Shown here in pieces: positions 9,646 to 19,098 of a stretch of DNA of 64,000 bases; position 1 is the stretch's first letter; every line of letters begins with the position of its first letter. Position numbers and translations under genes: made by a program. The stretch lies in assembly GCF_027924185.1 (NCBI RefSeq), contig NZ_BRVO01000001.1:62001-126000 (forward strand), given 5' to 3'. The notes beneath the pieces are model-generated. The model saw nothing but the letters and a program-made list of their open reading frames with translations, made no database searches and was not told the DNA's origin. The DNA comes from Neptunitalea lumnitzerae (GTDB lineage: Bacteria > Bacteroidota > Bacteroidia > Flavobacteriales > Flavobacteriaceae).

Positions 9646-11196
9646 TTAGTTTGTAAGTTCTATATCATCAAAATAATAATACCCTTCTGTACCGCTCACA
9701 TTAAAGTTATAGAAAACAACCACTCTCATAAACTGAGCTGTTGTACTAACGCCTGAAAAATCAAAGGTTAAGGTTTCCCAACCGTTAGCTACGGTAGTTG
9801 TAGTAGAAATCTCTGTAGTAATAGAAGCATCTGAATTTTCTAACTTCATTAATACCGTGGTACCAGCAGTTGGCGACCATGACTTCATGGAAATCTGTTG
9901 TGTTGCAGAAAAATCTATTGGAGTATCTAATTCAATAAACGATCCTGCCCAGGTTTCTGCAAAGTTTGGTTTATAAAACTCCCCTACCATAGCACTACTG
10001 TTGTCTGCATCAGGAGCTGGATTGGCTACAACTTGAGATGAAGCATTACCAAAGTTGGTAAAACCATACGTAATTAGCGAATTTTCAAAAGTTACTGGCA
10101 ATTCTAAACTAGGAGTACCACTACTCAATTCAATCTGGTCAAAATAGTATAACGAACCATCTCCCCAGTTACCAAAATCAAAGAAAATAACAACCTTATG
10201 ATATTCTATAGATGGGTCTACCCCAGAAAAATCAAAATATAAAGTTTCCCATTGGTTGGCTACAGTTGTAGTACTTGTGCTTTCTAAGAACACATTACCA
10301 TCTAATGCATTTTCTAACTTTAATAGCACTGTTGCTCCTGCTACTGGAGAATAGGTTTTAACACTTAAGAAAGTATTGGTAGAAAAATCTATTGCTTCAT
10401 CTAACTCTAAATAGGTACCTGCCCAAGTTTCTGCTCCTGCAGTTTTATTAAACTGCCCTACAGTAGCACTGGTATTATTACCTCCTACAGATGGGTTTGC
10501 TACTACAGAACCAAAAGCATTACCAAAATCTACAAACTCATAGTTTAAGGTAGGCGACTCAAAAGTAATTGGTAACAGTAACGGATCGTACACCTCTACA
10601 TCTTGCGTATATACTGTAGTAGCAGCTCCACCACTATAAGCAGTTACCGTTACTGTATACACACCTGTGTTTTCATACGTATAAGAAATGGTTTCTCCCT
10701 CATTAAACGCCACCGCATCTAGGGTAGCATCTTCACCAAAAGTTACATCAAAATACGTTTCGTAAGATGCCGTTGCCGACACATTAAACGAAAATGGATC
10801 TCCAGTAACTCCATTAATAGACACCATAAAATCTTCTGGCGCTCTAAACGTTACATCAAACTCTTTGTTTAAAACGGTAGTTAACCCTGTTACACCCACA
10901 GCTGTAATAGTAGCTGAGTAATTGCCTTCTGTATAAGCGTGGTGTGCCATTTCTCCCGGATTAATATCTGTTGTTTCAGAACTATCTCCGTAATCTACAG
11001 TATAGTATGTTACCCCTTCACCATCTGGCTTAAGCGTTACCATACCTGTGTTATCTTGTGTTACAGTAACCAATGCCGATAGGTTTGAAGGCGCTTCTAC
11101 ATCTTGTAAAAAACCAGCATCAAACGAATCTTCATCACACCCTGTAACTACTAATATAGCTGCAAAAATATAGGCTAAAAAACTAATCTTTTTCAT
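9646..11196 (-). CDS. Surface glycan-binding lipoprotein (SusE/F position) with duplicated binding domain
   Basis: 516 residues. Lipoprotein signal MKKISFLAYIFAAILVVTGC with acidic residues DEDSFD after the cysteine. Two PKD-like modules follow (about 35-205), then two tandem copies of a domain of about 155 residues (about 208-362 and 367-516). Both copies open with LP(I/V)TFE, contain AETWAG(T/S)(Y/F)(I/L)ELD, GATVLLKLEN or GTTVLMKLEN, WETL(Y/T)FDFSGV, and close with YYFD(Q/D)IEL. That is a carbohydrate-binding-module-like jelly roll. No catalytic motif is seen. The position directly after SusD marks it as the surface glycan-binding protein of the locus. Specificity for beta-1,3-glucan is inferred from context only. 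Confidence 0.85.
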   Translation of the reverse strand: MKKISFLAYIFAAILVVTGCDEDSFDAGFLQDVEAPSNLSALVTVTQDNTGMVTLKPDGEGVTYYTVDYGDSSETTDINPGEMAHHAYTEGNYSATITAVGVTGLTTVLNKEFDVTFRAPEDFMVSINGVTGDPFSFNVSATASYETYFDVTFGEDATLDAVAFNEGETISYTYENTGVYTVTVTAYSGGAATTVYTQDVEVYDPLLLPITFESPTLNYEFVDFGNAFGSVVANPSVGGNNTSATVGQFNKTAGAETWAGTYLELDEAIDFSTNTFLSVKTYSPVAGATVLLKLENALDGNVFLESTSTTTVANQWETLYFDFSGVDPSIEYHKVVIFFDFGNWGDGSLYYFDQIELSSGTPSLELPVTFENSLITYGFTNFGNASSQVVANPAPDADNSSAMVGEFYKPNFAETWAGSFIELDTPIDFSATQQISMKSWSPTAGTTVLMKLENSDASITTEISTTTTVANGWETLTFDFSGVSTTAQFMRVVVFYNFNVSGTEGYYYFDDIELTN

Positions 11197-11208
11197 GTTA
11201 TAATACTT

Positions 11209-12687
11209 TTAGTAGTTAGGATTTTGTTCCCAATTTCCGTTAGAAAATTGTATCTCTTCAAAAGGAACCGGGAATACTTCATTCTTACCGGCAGTAAAAC
11301 CTGGAATATTCTGAGCGGCTCTTCCTGTTCTTACCAAATCAAAGAAACGGTGACCTTCGCCCATTAATTCTAAGCGTCTTTCTTCCCAGATATAATCTGT
11401 CAACGCATTACCACTTACTGTGATATTATGGTTGGTATCTCCATAAGCACGTGCTCTAACCTCATTCAAATATTCCTGAGCTTTGGTATCGTTAATACCT
11501 CCTCTGTTATACGCCTCAGCAGCCATTAATAAAACATCTGCATAACGTATAGCTCTATAATTATTTGGATTGGTTAGGTTTAAATCAGACTGTGCATCTG
11601 CACTTCTCTTACGTGGTAAATATTTTCTATTAAAGTATCCGGTATGCTCATAACCAGTACCATAAGTAGCACCTGTTTCAGCAGCCCAAGCTTCAACATC
11701 TAACACCGTATAATCTCTTCTCATATCATCATCATCAAAAGCAGCATACGCGTCTGGTGTTGGTAAATTGAAACTAAACCCAGAAGAAAACATTGGCCCT
11801 TCATAATTTCTAATTCCCATGAAACCAACAGCTACATTCCCTTCACTACACTGTAAACATCCAAAACCTGCACCTTCAATATCTGTATACTGAACTTCAA
11901 AAACCGACTCTATTCCATTTTCTTGTTCTTCTTCAAACAACGTAGAAAAATCGTTGACCAATGCATAATTACTCGAAGAAATAAGATCTTCTAATACCGC
12001 AGCAGATTCTGAAAATTTCTCTTGGTACAAATATACCTTACCAAGTAATGCCTGTGCAGCACCCTTTGAGGCACGCCCTACTTGTGGCGCCGTAACACTT
12101 AAGTTCTCTACAGCGTACTGTAGGTCTGCCTCAATGTATGCATACACTTCTTCTACCGGCGAACGCGGTATAGACTTCTCGTCGTTAATGGCAAAACGTG
12201 CATCATCTTTTAACGGTAATGCACCAAACCATTTTACTAATTCAAAATAAAAATAAGCTCTTAAGAAACGAGTTTCAGCAATAATTTGCTCTTTCCCTTC
12301 AAATTCTGTTTTATCTTTAAACTCAAGGATATAGTTTGCACGGTTAACCCCTGCAAAATTCCAATCCCACACATTAGTAAGATTGTCATTAATTGGCGTA
12401 TGCGTCATGTCGTCCACTTGCTGAAAACCAATTACATCAGTGGCACTCTCACCACCACAAAGTGTATTATCAGAAGCAATTTCTCCTAATAAAACATTTA
12501 CATACGTTGATTGTAAAATATCATACACCGCAATTAGTGCATTATAATAGTCATCCTCTGAATTAAAATAGTTTTCAGAGTCTATAGAATATTCTGCTTT
12601 TCTGTCTACAAAATCATCTGTACATGAAAATGTTACAAATAGCATGGCCATCAATGCCCATATAGTTAATACATTATACTTTTTCAT
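11209..12687 (-). CDS. susD-like: SusD/RagB family glycan-capturing lipoprotein
   Basis: 492 residues with lipobox region LMAMLFVTFSC and a TDDF sequence after the cysteine. The SusD/RagB fold shows the N-terminal helical part (SENYFNSEDDYYNALIAVYD), a tetratricopeptide-like core (GAAQALLGKVYLYQEKF) and the C-terminal conserved YIWEERRLELMGEGHRFFDLVRTG. SusD forms a lid over the SusC barrel and captures oligosaccharides. It lies 10 bp after SusC and 12 bp before the glycan-binding lipoprotein, in one transcription unit. Family assignment is secure; laminarin specificity is inferred from the neighbouring GH16 and GH3 enzymes. Confidence 0.96.
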   Translation of the reverse strand: MKKYNVLTIWALMAMLFVTFSCTDDFVDRKAEYSIDSENYFNSEDDYYNALIAVYDILQSTYVNVLLGEIASDNTLCGGESATDVIGFQQVDDMTHTPINDNLTNVWDWNFAGVNRANYILEFKDKTEFEGKEQIIAETRFLRAYFYFELVKWFGALPLKDDARFAINDEKSIPRSPVEEVYAYIEADLQYAVENLSVTAPQVGRASKGAAQALLGKVYLYQEKFSESAAVLEDLISSSNYALVNDFSTLFEEEQENGIESVFEVQYTDIEGAGFGCLQCSEGNVAVGFMGIRNYEGPMFSSGFSFNLPTPDAYAAFDDDDMRRDYTVLDVEAWAAETGATYGTGYEHTGYFNRKYLPRKRSADAQSDLNLTNPNNYRAIRYADVLLMAAEAYNRGGINDTKAQEYLNEVRARAYGDTNHNITVSGNALTDYIWEERRLELMGEGHRFFDLVRTGRAAQNIPGFTAGKNEVFPVPFEEIQFSNGNWEQNPNY

Positions 12688-12697
12688 GATTTACAGT

Positions 12698-15600
12698 TTA
12701 TAGTTTTACATTTAACCCTAACATATATGTTCTAGGAATTGGGTAGAAACCATAATCAATTCCACCTCCAATAGGAGCTCCTGAAGAAGCACCCGGATCA
12801 AATCCTCTATACTCGGTAAGTGTAAATAAATTATTAGCCGCTACGTATACTCTAATTTTATCGATTCCTTTAATACTGGTTAAGCTATACCCTAACTGTA
12901 CGTTTTGTAAACGGAAGTAAGACGCGTCTTCAACAAAATAATTTGAGAACACATTATTAGCAGTAGCCGCAGTTGTTACTCTAGGCACTGTATTACTAGT
13001 ACCCTCACCAGTCCATCTGTTAAGCACATAATTCATTCTGTTTACATCACTTAAGGTTCTTTCATAATTTCTCACCATATCATTACCTATAGAAGCAAAA
13101 CCATACATGGTAAAATCAAAATTCTTATAGTTCAACTGAATGTTTAATCCCATAGTAGCATCAGGAATCGGGTCACCTATATTAGTTCTATCATCTTCAT
13201 CTAAAACACCATCTCCATTTACGTCTACATATCTAATATCACCAGGAGCAGCCGCTGCACCAAGTGCTGTCTGACTTGGGTGAGCATCTACCTCATCTTG
13301 GTTTTGGAAAATTCCATCGGTTTGGTATCCATAAAAATACCCAATTGGCAATCCTACTTCCATACGCGATGGTGCTGGTTGCCCTACTCCGAAGGCTCCA
13401 CCTTCAGTATACCCTGTACTATTGTTTACTTCCGTTACTTTGTTTTTAAGAAACGTAGCATTGTACGCTACCGAATAACTAAAGTTTTCAGAAAGTGCAC
13501 CTCTGTAGTTTACCGCAAATTCAAAACCTTTGTTTTCTACACTACCTGCATTTACTGTAGGCGCACTAGCACCAGGAGCGCCAATACCTACAATACCAGA
13601 TACAGGCATGTTGCTAAGTAATAAGTCTTTTCTATTATCTATAAAATAATCTGCTACAATAGATAGTTTATTATCAAACATATTAAGGTCTACTCCCACA
13701 TCTATTTTTTCTGACTCTTCCCATTTTAAATCAGGGTTAGAAAGTAAACCAGTTGCAGTACCATTTACTAAAACATCATCAAAAATATAGGTTGCTTCAC
13801 CACCTAAAATACCAACATAAGCGTTGTTAGCAATTTGGTCATTTCCTAATCTACCATAAGAAGCTCTTATCTTCAACATGTTAATATTACTAGCATTAGA
13901 AAGAAAATCTTCTTCAGAAATTACCCAACCAGCAGTCATTGATGGGAAGTACCCTACGCGGTTATTAGGCCCAAACTTAGTAGAAGCATCTCTACGATAC
14001 ATAGCCGAGAATAAATACTTACCTTGGTAGTTGTACTGTAAACGACCAAAGTATGAAAGTCTACGCTCATCATATACGTAAGATGAATTAGTAATAGACT
14101 CACTTACACCAGTAGCTAAAGAAATATCTGCATACGCCCAAGAATTATTAGGTACATCAAAACCCGTTGCATACAAACCATTACCCCACTCTTTAAACAC
14201 TGTATTACCAAGTGTAACAGAAAAGTTATGATCTTCGGCTATTGTTTTTTCATACGAAGCAAAAAAGTCAAACGTATAACTGTTGTCATTTACAGCACCT
14301 TGTGTTACTGAACTACGTGTATTATCAAATACTTTTCCTCCGTAAGAAATTTCAGGAGCAAATGTTTTAGACTCACTATTAGAGGTATTAAAACCAATAC
14401 GTCCAGTAATGGTTAACCCTTCTATAGGTTGATAATCTAACCCAAAATTACCGTTTAGCTTTTTAAAATTGTAATCGTTATACGTATTTGCAATTTGCGC
14501 TAACGGATTAATAACCTCCGTACCTAAACCAGTAGTACTAGGTACTAACGTATATGCGCCATCATCATCATGCGTAGACAATGTAGGAGGTGCATTCAAC
14601 GCATTAAATAACACAGACCCCAGTCCGTTTTCATTTAATGTTTTTCTAGTAAAATATGTATAGATAACATTGGTAGAAGCCTTTAGCTTGTCTGTAACAT
14701 CTACATTCAAGGCTAAACGCGCTGTATTTCTTAAAAATCCAGATTTATCTCCACCAACAATACCTTCTTGATCTAAATGCGAAGCACTTAAAGCGTACGT
14801 TACTTTTTCAGTACCGCCCGTAAGACTCATATCATGATTCATAATAGGAGCTGTATCAAACGTAGCCCCTTGCCAATCGGTACCCACACCAAAACCCGTT
14901 ACATTTGGATACGGTGCAGCACCTCCACCGTTTACATAGGCTTCATTTAATAATAATGCATATTCGGTAGCATTTAATAATGATAGTTCTCTTGTTCTTT
15001 CTTGAATACCATAATAAGTATTATAAGTAACTGTAGGCTTCATATTCTTTCTACCTCTTTTAGTAGTAATTAACACTACCCCATTAGCTCCAATAGAACC
15101 ATAAATAGCTGCCTGAGCATCTTTTAAAACGGTAATCGTTTCAATATCATTAGGGTTTAATAAACCTAACTCTCCCACATATCCATCAATAATAACAAGT
15201 GGTGCATTTTGTCCGTTAGTGGCAACCCCACGTATTCTAATATCTAAACCTGCACCAGGTGCCCCTGATTGTGTAGTAACGTTTACCCCAGACACTGTGC
15301 CTTGTAGTGCCTGTTCAACTTTTACAGGTTTAAACTCTTCTAAAGTAGAAGCATCTACGGTAGCTACTGCCCCGGTAACTTCTTTCTTCTTCTGACTACC
15401 ATACCCAATAACAACCACTTCTTCTAAAGCGTTGGTATCTTCTTCTAAATAGATAGTTAAATCATCGCCGTTGGCTATAATAAAGGTTTGTGATTTAAAC
15501 CCAATATAGCTTACAACGATTTCGGAACCTTTACTAATTCCTTCCAATATAAAATTACCGTCAAAGTCTGTTGAAGTTCCTTTAGAATTATCCGCTAAAA

Positions 15601-15727
15601 CCACATTAACCCCCGGCATTGGCACTCCGGTAGATGCCTCATAAACGACACCTTTTATATCATAATCTTGACTAAAAGAAAAGAATGATATAAAACCGAA
15701 AATGAGAAAAAACAATTTTGATTTCAT
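12698..15727 (-). CDS. susC-like: SusC/RagA family TonB-dependent oligosaccharide transporter
   Basis: 1009 residues, the normal length. Signal peptide MKSKLFFLIFGFISFFSFSQ, a carboxypeptidase-regulatory-like domain (about 22-105), TonB-box-like EEVVVIGYGSQ (about 100), a plug domain containing VSGVNVTTQSGAPGAG and the SusC motif TVLKDAQAAIYGSIGANGV, then the 22-strand barrel ending in LGLNVKL. It imports oligosaccharides across the outer membrane with its SusD partner encoded immediately downstream. It is the first gene of the laminarin operon; 252 bp separate it from the regulator gene upstream, containing a candidate promoter at 15780-15808. Confidence 0.96.
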   Translation of the reverse strand: MKSKLFFLIFGFISFFSFSQDYDIKGVVYEASTGVPMPGVNVVLADNSKGTSTDFDGNFILEGISKGSEIVVSYIGFKSQTFIIANGDDLTIYLEEDTNALEEVVVIGYGSQKKKEVTGAVATVDASTLEEFKPVKVEQALQGTVSGVNVTTQSGAPGAGLDIRIRGVATNGQNAPLVIIDGYVGELGLLNPNDIETITVLKDAQAAIYGSIGANGVVLITTKRGRKNMKPTVTYNTYYGIQERTRELSLLNATEYALLLNEAYVNGGGAAPYPNVTGFGVGTDWQGATFDTAPIMNHDMSLTGGTEKVTYALSASHLDQEGIVGGDKSGFLRNTARLALNVDVTDKLKASTNVIYTYFTRKTLNENGLGSVLFNALNAPPTLSTHDDDGAYTLVPSTTGLGTEVINPLAQIANTYNDYNFKKLNGNFGLDYQPIEGLTITGRIGFNTSNSESKTFAPEISYGGKVFDNTRSSVTQGAVNDNSYTFDFFASYEKTIAEDHNFSVTLGNTVFKEWGNGLYATGFDVPNNSWAYADISLATGVSESITNSSYVYDERRLSYFGRLQYNYQGKYLFSAMYRRDASTKFGPNNRVGYFPSMTAGWVISEEDFLSNASNINMLKIRASYGRLGNDQIANNAYVGILGGEATYIFDDVLVNGTATGLLSNPDLKWEESEKIDVGVDLNMFDNKLSIVADYFIDNRKDLLLSNMPVSGIVGIGAPGASAPTVNAGSVENKGFEFAVNYRGALSENFSYSVAYNATFLKNKVTEVNNSTGYTEGGAFGVGQPAPSRMEVGLPIGYFYGYQTDGIFQNQDEVDAHPSQTALGAAAAPGDIRYVDVNGDGVLDEDDRTNIGDPIPDATMGLNIQLNYKNFDFTMYGFASIGNDMVRNYERTLSDVNRMNYVLNRWTGEGTSNTVPRVTTAATANNVFSNYFVEDASYFRLQNVQLGYSLTSIKGIDKIRVYVAANNLFTLTEYRGFDPGASSGAPIGGGIDYGFYPIPRTYMLGLNVKL

Positions 15728-15779
15728 ATAGTTATAATTTGTGTTTTGATAAAATTATGACGATATATTGCGAAATCCT

Positions 15780-15808
15780 CAATTTTACACGCTATAAAAA
15801 GTATACAA
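15780..15808 (-). promoter_or_regulatory. Candidate promoter of the laminarin operon
   Basis: On the minus strand a TTG (15806-15808) is followed after 18 bp by TAAAATTG (15780-15787), one mismatch from the Bacteroidota minus-7 consensus TAnnTTTG, about 50 bp upstream of the susC start. This is pattern matching only. Confidence 0.35.
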
Positions 15809-15979
15809 TTTAAAAAATACTCATCCCCACACTATTAAAAGGCCTCTAAACCCTTATTACTACAGCTTTTAGCGTTTTTTATACTGCTTTTACAATTTCT
15901 TAAAAAAGTTAATAAAATAAGCTAATACAACGTTATTGTTGAGGTGTTGTATAGGTAAAATTAACAAATGTTGTAGTAG

Positions 15980-18766
15980 TTAAATTGACAATATGTACTC
16001 AATTAAACCCTGTTCGTGAGCCAAATCCATCTTTTTTCGCAAACGATATCGTTTAATTTCTACACTACGTACCGAAATGTTGAGGAGCGGAGCAATTTCT
16101 TTAGAGGTAAGATTCAAACGTAAATAAGCACACAAACGTAAATCGTTAGGCGTTAAACTAGGATGAATATCTTTAATCTTCTTTAAGAAATCTTTATCGG
16201 CATTATTAAAAGCCTCTGAGAATAAATTCCACGTATCCTCTTCATTTATATTTGCATTGATAGTACTAATTACCGATTTTACATTTTGAGTAGAATCTAG
16301 CTTCTTTAAATCACTTTTGATAGACGCTAACACCTCATTCTTTTTAATTAAGTTTAGCGTAGAGGCAGCCAACTCACGGTTTTTACTTTCAATGTCTTTT
16401 TCTAACATTTCTGTTTTAGTTTTCATCAATTGTTGAGAAGCTTCTAACTGATGAATTTCTATTTCACGTTGATTTTCTTCAATAAGTTTCAATCGCTGTT
16501 TTTCGTAATAATTCTTATACAGCATATTAATTACAAAACCAGCAATAAGTAATATCACCAAATAAATAATTATAGCTGTATTGGTAGCAAACCACGGTTT
16601 TAAAATAGTAAATTGATATACTTCAACATTCTCTGTATTTCGGTCGCCCACTTTACCCCTCACTTTAAACACATAATCTCCCGGAGGTAAGTTTTTAAAC
16701 GTTGCCTGCGTCTCAAGACTATACTCACTCCATACCGTATTAAACCCTTCTAAGATATACTGATACTCTGCATTTGCATACTTCAAATACTGAGGTATGG
16801 TATACGAGAACATTACATTATTCTGTTTATAGTTTAGTTTTGCAACATCCTGCAAGTTCAAAAAACGAACCGTATCATTCAATTTATAATTCTGAATACC
16901 ATCTAAATACACACGATATGTATCGGAAGGTTTTTCTTCCGGATCTATTAAATAATACCCGTTTACAGAACCAATTAAATACTTATTAGCCTCTATAAAA
17001 CTAATATTCTCATACCCCCACATGGTATTTGCCAAAGTATAAGGTATAGGAATGGCTTGGTGCACCAAACTATTATCAAATTTACTATGCGTAAAATAAT
17101 TGATATGATTTTTTGTAAAAAACCAAAGTCTGTTTTGTTTGTCTACAATAAGTTTACCCGAAGTATACCCATCATTCAACATAATATCTGACAAGGTTTG
17201 GTTTTGTTTAAAACGTCCCTCATTAGAAGCCAAACTATAAACCCCCTCCTTAGAAGCAAACCAAATTTGATTTTGATATTTAGTAATACTTATATTTTTA
17301 CCTTTTTTAGGTTCTTCTAGCATTTCTACTTTTAAAGCTTTGGTAATACTGTCATTCACCTCAACCTTAAACACCCCTTTGTATTCATGACTTACATACA
17401 GCGTATTATCTAACTTTTCTAAATAGCGCGTTGAATAGTTAAAACCTTCTATCCAATTTCTTAACTGCCAGGTACCATTTACATTTTTAAGTACAGATAT
17501 ACCCGCATAATTACCTTGTAGTAAAATATCAGGTTTCTCTGTTATAGTTTCAAATTTCCAAGTTCCCGACTCAGAAAATATACGCGTAGCGGTTGTATCA
17601 TCAACCAAAAAAGTTCCTGAATCATGTCCACAAAAAAGCTGATTATTATACACAAACAAGCTCCAAACTTGCCCTTTAGTATTACTAATAAGTTTAAAAG
17701 GAATATTTTCATCATACGGTTTATAAAACAATCCTTGATTGGTACCTAAATATAATTTATCTTGATGTAGTACAGAAGCATATATAGTACCCAGCATACC
17801 TGAATCGTCTTCGTAACTTTCTACCTTACTGCCAAGGTTAATACAGTTTACTCCATTATCCAACCCTACCCAAAGGTTATGATCTATATCTTCAAACAAG
17901 GAAAGTACTGTATTATTGGTAAGCCCATTTTCTTGATTAATATGTAACTTTATCTTTCCGCTAGGTTCAATAATATACACACCGTCTGAAACAGTACCCA
18001 GCGCATAATCTCCATTAGATAACTGAATACTATTATAAATGTTATTAGGCGGTATCTGAACTTCAAACGGAACCAATTCACCTTCTTTCAGGTAAAATAA
18101 ACCACTTAATTGTGTGTGCACTACAAGTCCCTTATCACTTTTTAAAAGATTCACTACTTTGGTTTCTTTCACAACTTCATTATCAGACACCAATACATCG
18201 TTTCCGTTTACAATTTCATAAATACCCCTACCCATGGTTTGGTAATACACTGAGGCTCCTATATTGAATACCTTAGTTAAGCCACCCTTTGGGCTATGTA
18301 CAGTAAAGCTTCCATTAGTAACATCATAAATAAACAACTGATCTAAAGATTGAAAAATTATCCAATCTCTGTAATTGATAATATTCCAAATTTGCTCATC
18401 ATCTAAAACCCTATCTTTAATAGTATCACTTAAAGATGTATACACTAAACGTCCATCCTTAGTTTTCTCCCAATAACCAAACTCCATATAGCAACCTGTG
18501 TACACTCTACTACCCACTACCTTTACCGACCGTATAATGGTTTCATTTGGCGAATCGTACAACTTCCAACTGGCGCCGTCATATTCTAACAACCCCATAT
18601 GATTGGCCACGTACATAAATTCTTGATTATTTTGGCTAATCATCCAGTTTTGATTTCCGGCTTGGTAATCCTCCGTTTCAAACTTAATAATAGGCGGAAG
18701 CTCCTGTGCAAACAGGTTATATGTTAGGAAAAATAGAAAAACTACTTTTATTGAAATTATTTTCAT
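15980..18766 (-). CDS. Membrane-spanning sensor-regulator: propeller, Y_Y_Y and LuxR-type HTH
   Basis: 928 residues from ATG 18764-18766. Signal sequence MKIISIKVVFLFFLTYNLFAQ, then about 640 residues of two-component-regulator propeller repeats (LFEDIDHNLWVGLDNGVN is a clear repeat), a Y_Y_Y domain (about 660-720, with EYQYILEGFNTVWSEYS), a transmembrane segment (IIIYLVILLIAGFVINMLY, about 740), a coiled coil, and a C-terminal helix-turn-helix (LTSKEIAPLLNISVRSVEIKRYRLRKKM). There is no histidine kinase or receiver domain, so it is not a hybrid two-component system: a periplasmic ligand signal would reach DNA through one polypeptide, as in SusR-like regulators. The location next to susC suggests it controls the laminarin locus. 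Confidence 0.85.
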   Translation of the reverse strand: MKIISIKVVFLFFLTYNLFAQELPPIIKFETEDYQAGNQNWMISQNNQEFMYVANHMGLLEYDGASWKLYDSPNETIIRSVKVVGSRVYTGCYMEFGYWEKTKDGRLVYTSLSDTIKDRVLDDEQIWNIINYRDWIIFQSLDQLFIYDVTNGSFTVHSPKGGLTKVFNIGASVYYQTMGRGIYEIVNGNDVLVSDNEVVKETKVVNLLKSDKGLVVHTQLSGLFYLKEGELVPFEVQIPPNNIYNSIQLSNGDYALGTVSDGVYIIEPSGKIKLHINQENGLTNNTVLSLFEDIDHNLWVGLDNGVNCINLGSKVESYEDDSGMLGTIYASVLHQDKLYLGTNQGLFYKPYDENIPFKLISNTKGQVWSLFVYNNQLFCGHDSGTFLVDDTTATRIFSESGTWKFETITEKPDILLQGNYAGISVLKNVNGTWQLRNWIEGFNYSTRYLEKLDNTLYVSHEYKGVFKVEVNDSITKALKVEMLEEPKKGKNISITKYQNQIWFASKEGVYSLASNEGRFKQNQTLSDIMLNDGYTSGKLIVDKQNRLWFFTKNHINYFTHSKFDNSLVHQAIPIPYTLANTMWGYENISFIEANKYLIGSVNGYYLIDPEEKPSDTYRVYLDGIQNYKLNDTVRFLNLQDVAKLNYKQNNVMFSYTIPQYLKYANAEYQYILEGFNTVWSEYSLETQATFKNLPPGDYVFKVRGKVGDRNTENVEVYQFTILKPWFATNTAIIIYLVILLIAGFVINMLYKNYYEKQRLKLIEENQREIEIHQLEASQQLMKTKTEMLEKDIESKNRELAASTLNLIKKNEVLASIKSDLKKLDSTQNVKSVISTINANINEEDTWNLFSEAFNNADKDFLKKIKDIHPSLTPNDLRLCAYLRLNLTSKEIAPLLNISVRSVEIKRYRLRKKMDLAHEQGLIEYILSI

Positions 18767-18896
18767 AGACTTCAAAAATAGGTAAAATACTGACTACATA
18801 TAGGTTACATTAACTTAAACATAAATTAACAACCAGTTGAAACAAAAGAATGAATTTTTTTTTGAATAAAGCTTGCACAGAAGTTAAAAAAGAGTG

Positions 18897-18904
18897 TATA
18901 TTTG
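18897..18904 (+). promoter_or_regulatory. Minus-7 box of the tRNA-fMet promoter
   Basis: TATATTTG matches the Bacteroidota minus-7 consensus TAnnTTTG, lies 11 bp before the tRNA, and has a TTG (18873-18875) 21 bp upstream as minus-33 element. Confidence 0.65.
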
Positions 18905-18915
18905 CACCACAATAG

Positions 18916-18994
<79 letters not shown>

Positions 18995-19011
18995 TTCAAA
19001 GCAATAAAATC

Positions 19012-19041
19012 AACGGATTGTTACTCGCAATCCGTTTTTTT
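19012..19041 (+). terminator. Element-borne terminator replacing the lost tRNA terminator
   Basis: AACGGATTG (19012-19020) pairs with CAATCCGTT (19028-19036), followed by a T-run to 19041. It lies 23 bp after the tRNA and just inside attL, so the element supplies a new terminator for the tRNA whose own terminator now lies beyond attR. Confidence 0.8.
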
Positions 19042-19098
19042 ATGTCTTCTATTTTCTTACTTTTACAAAGAGTACACGAAAACGTACACGATTTTTCA

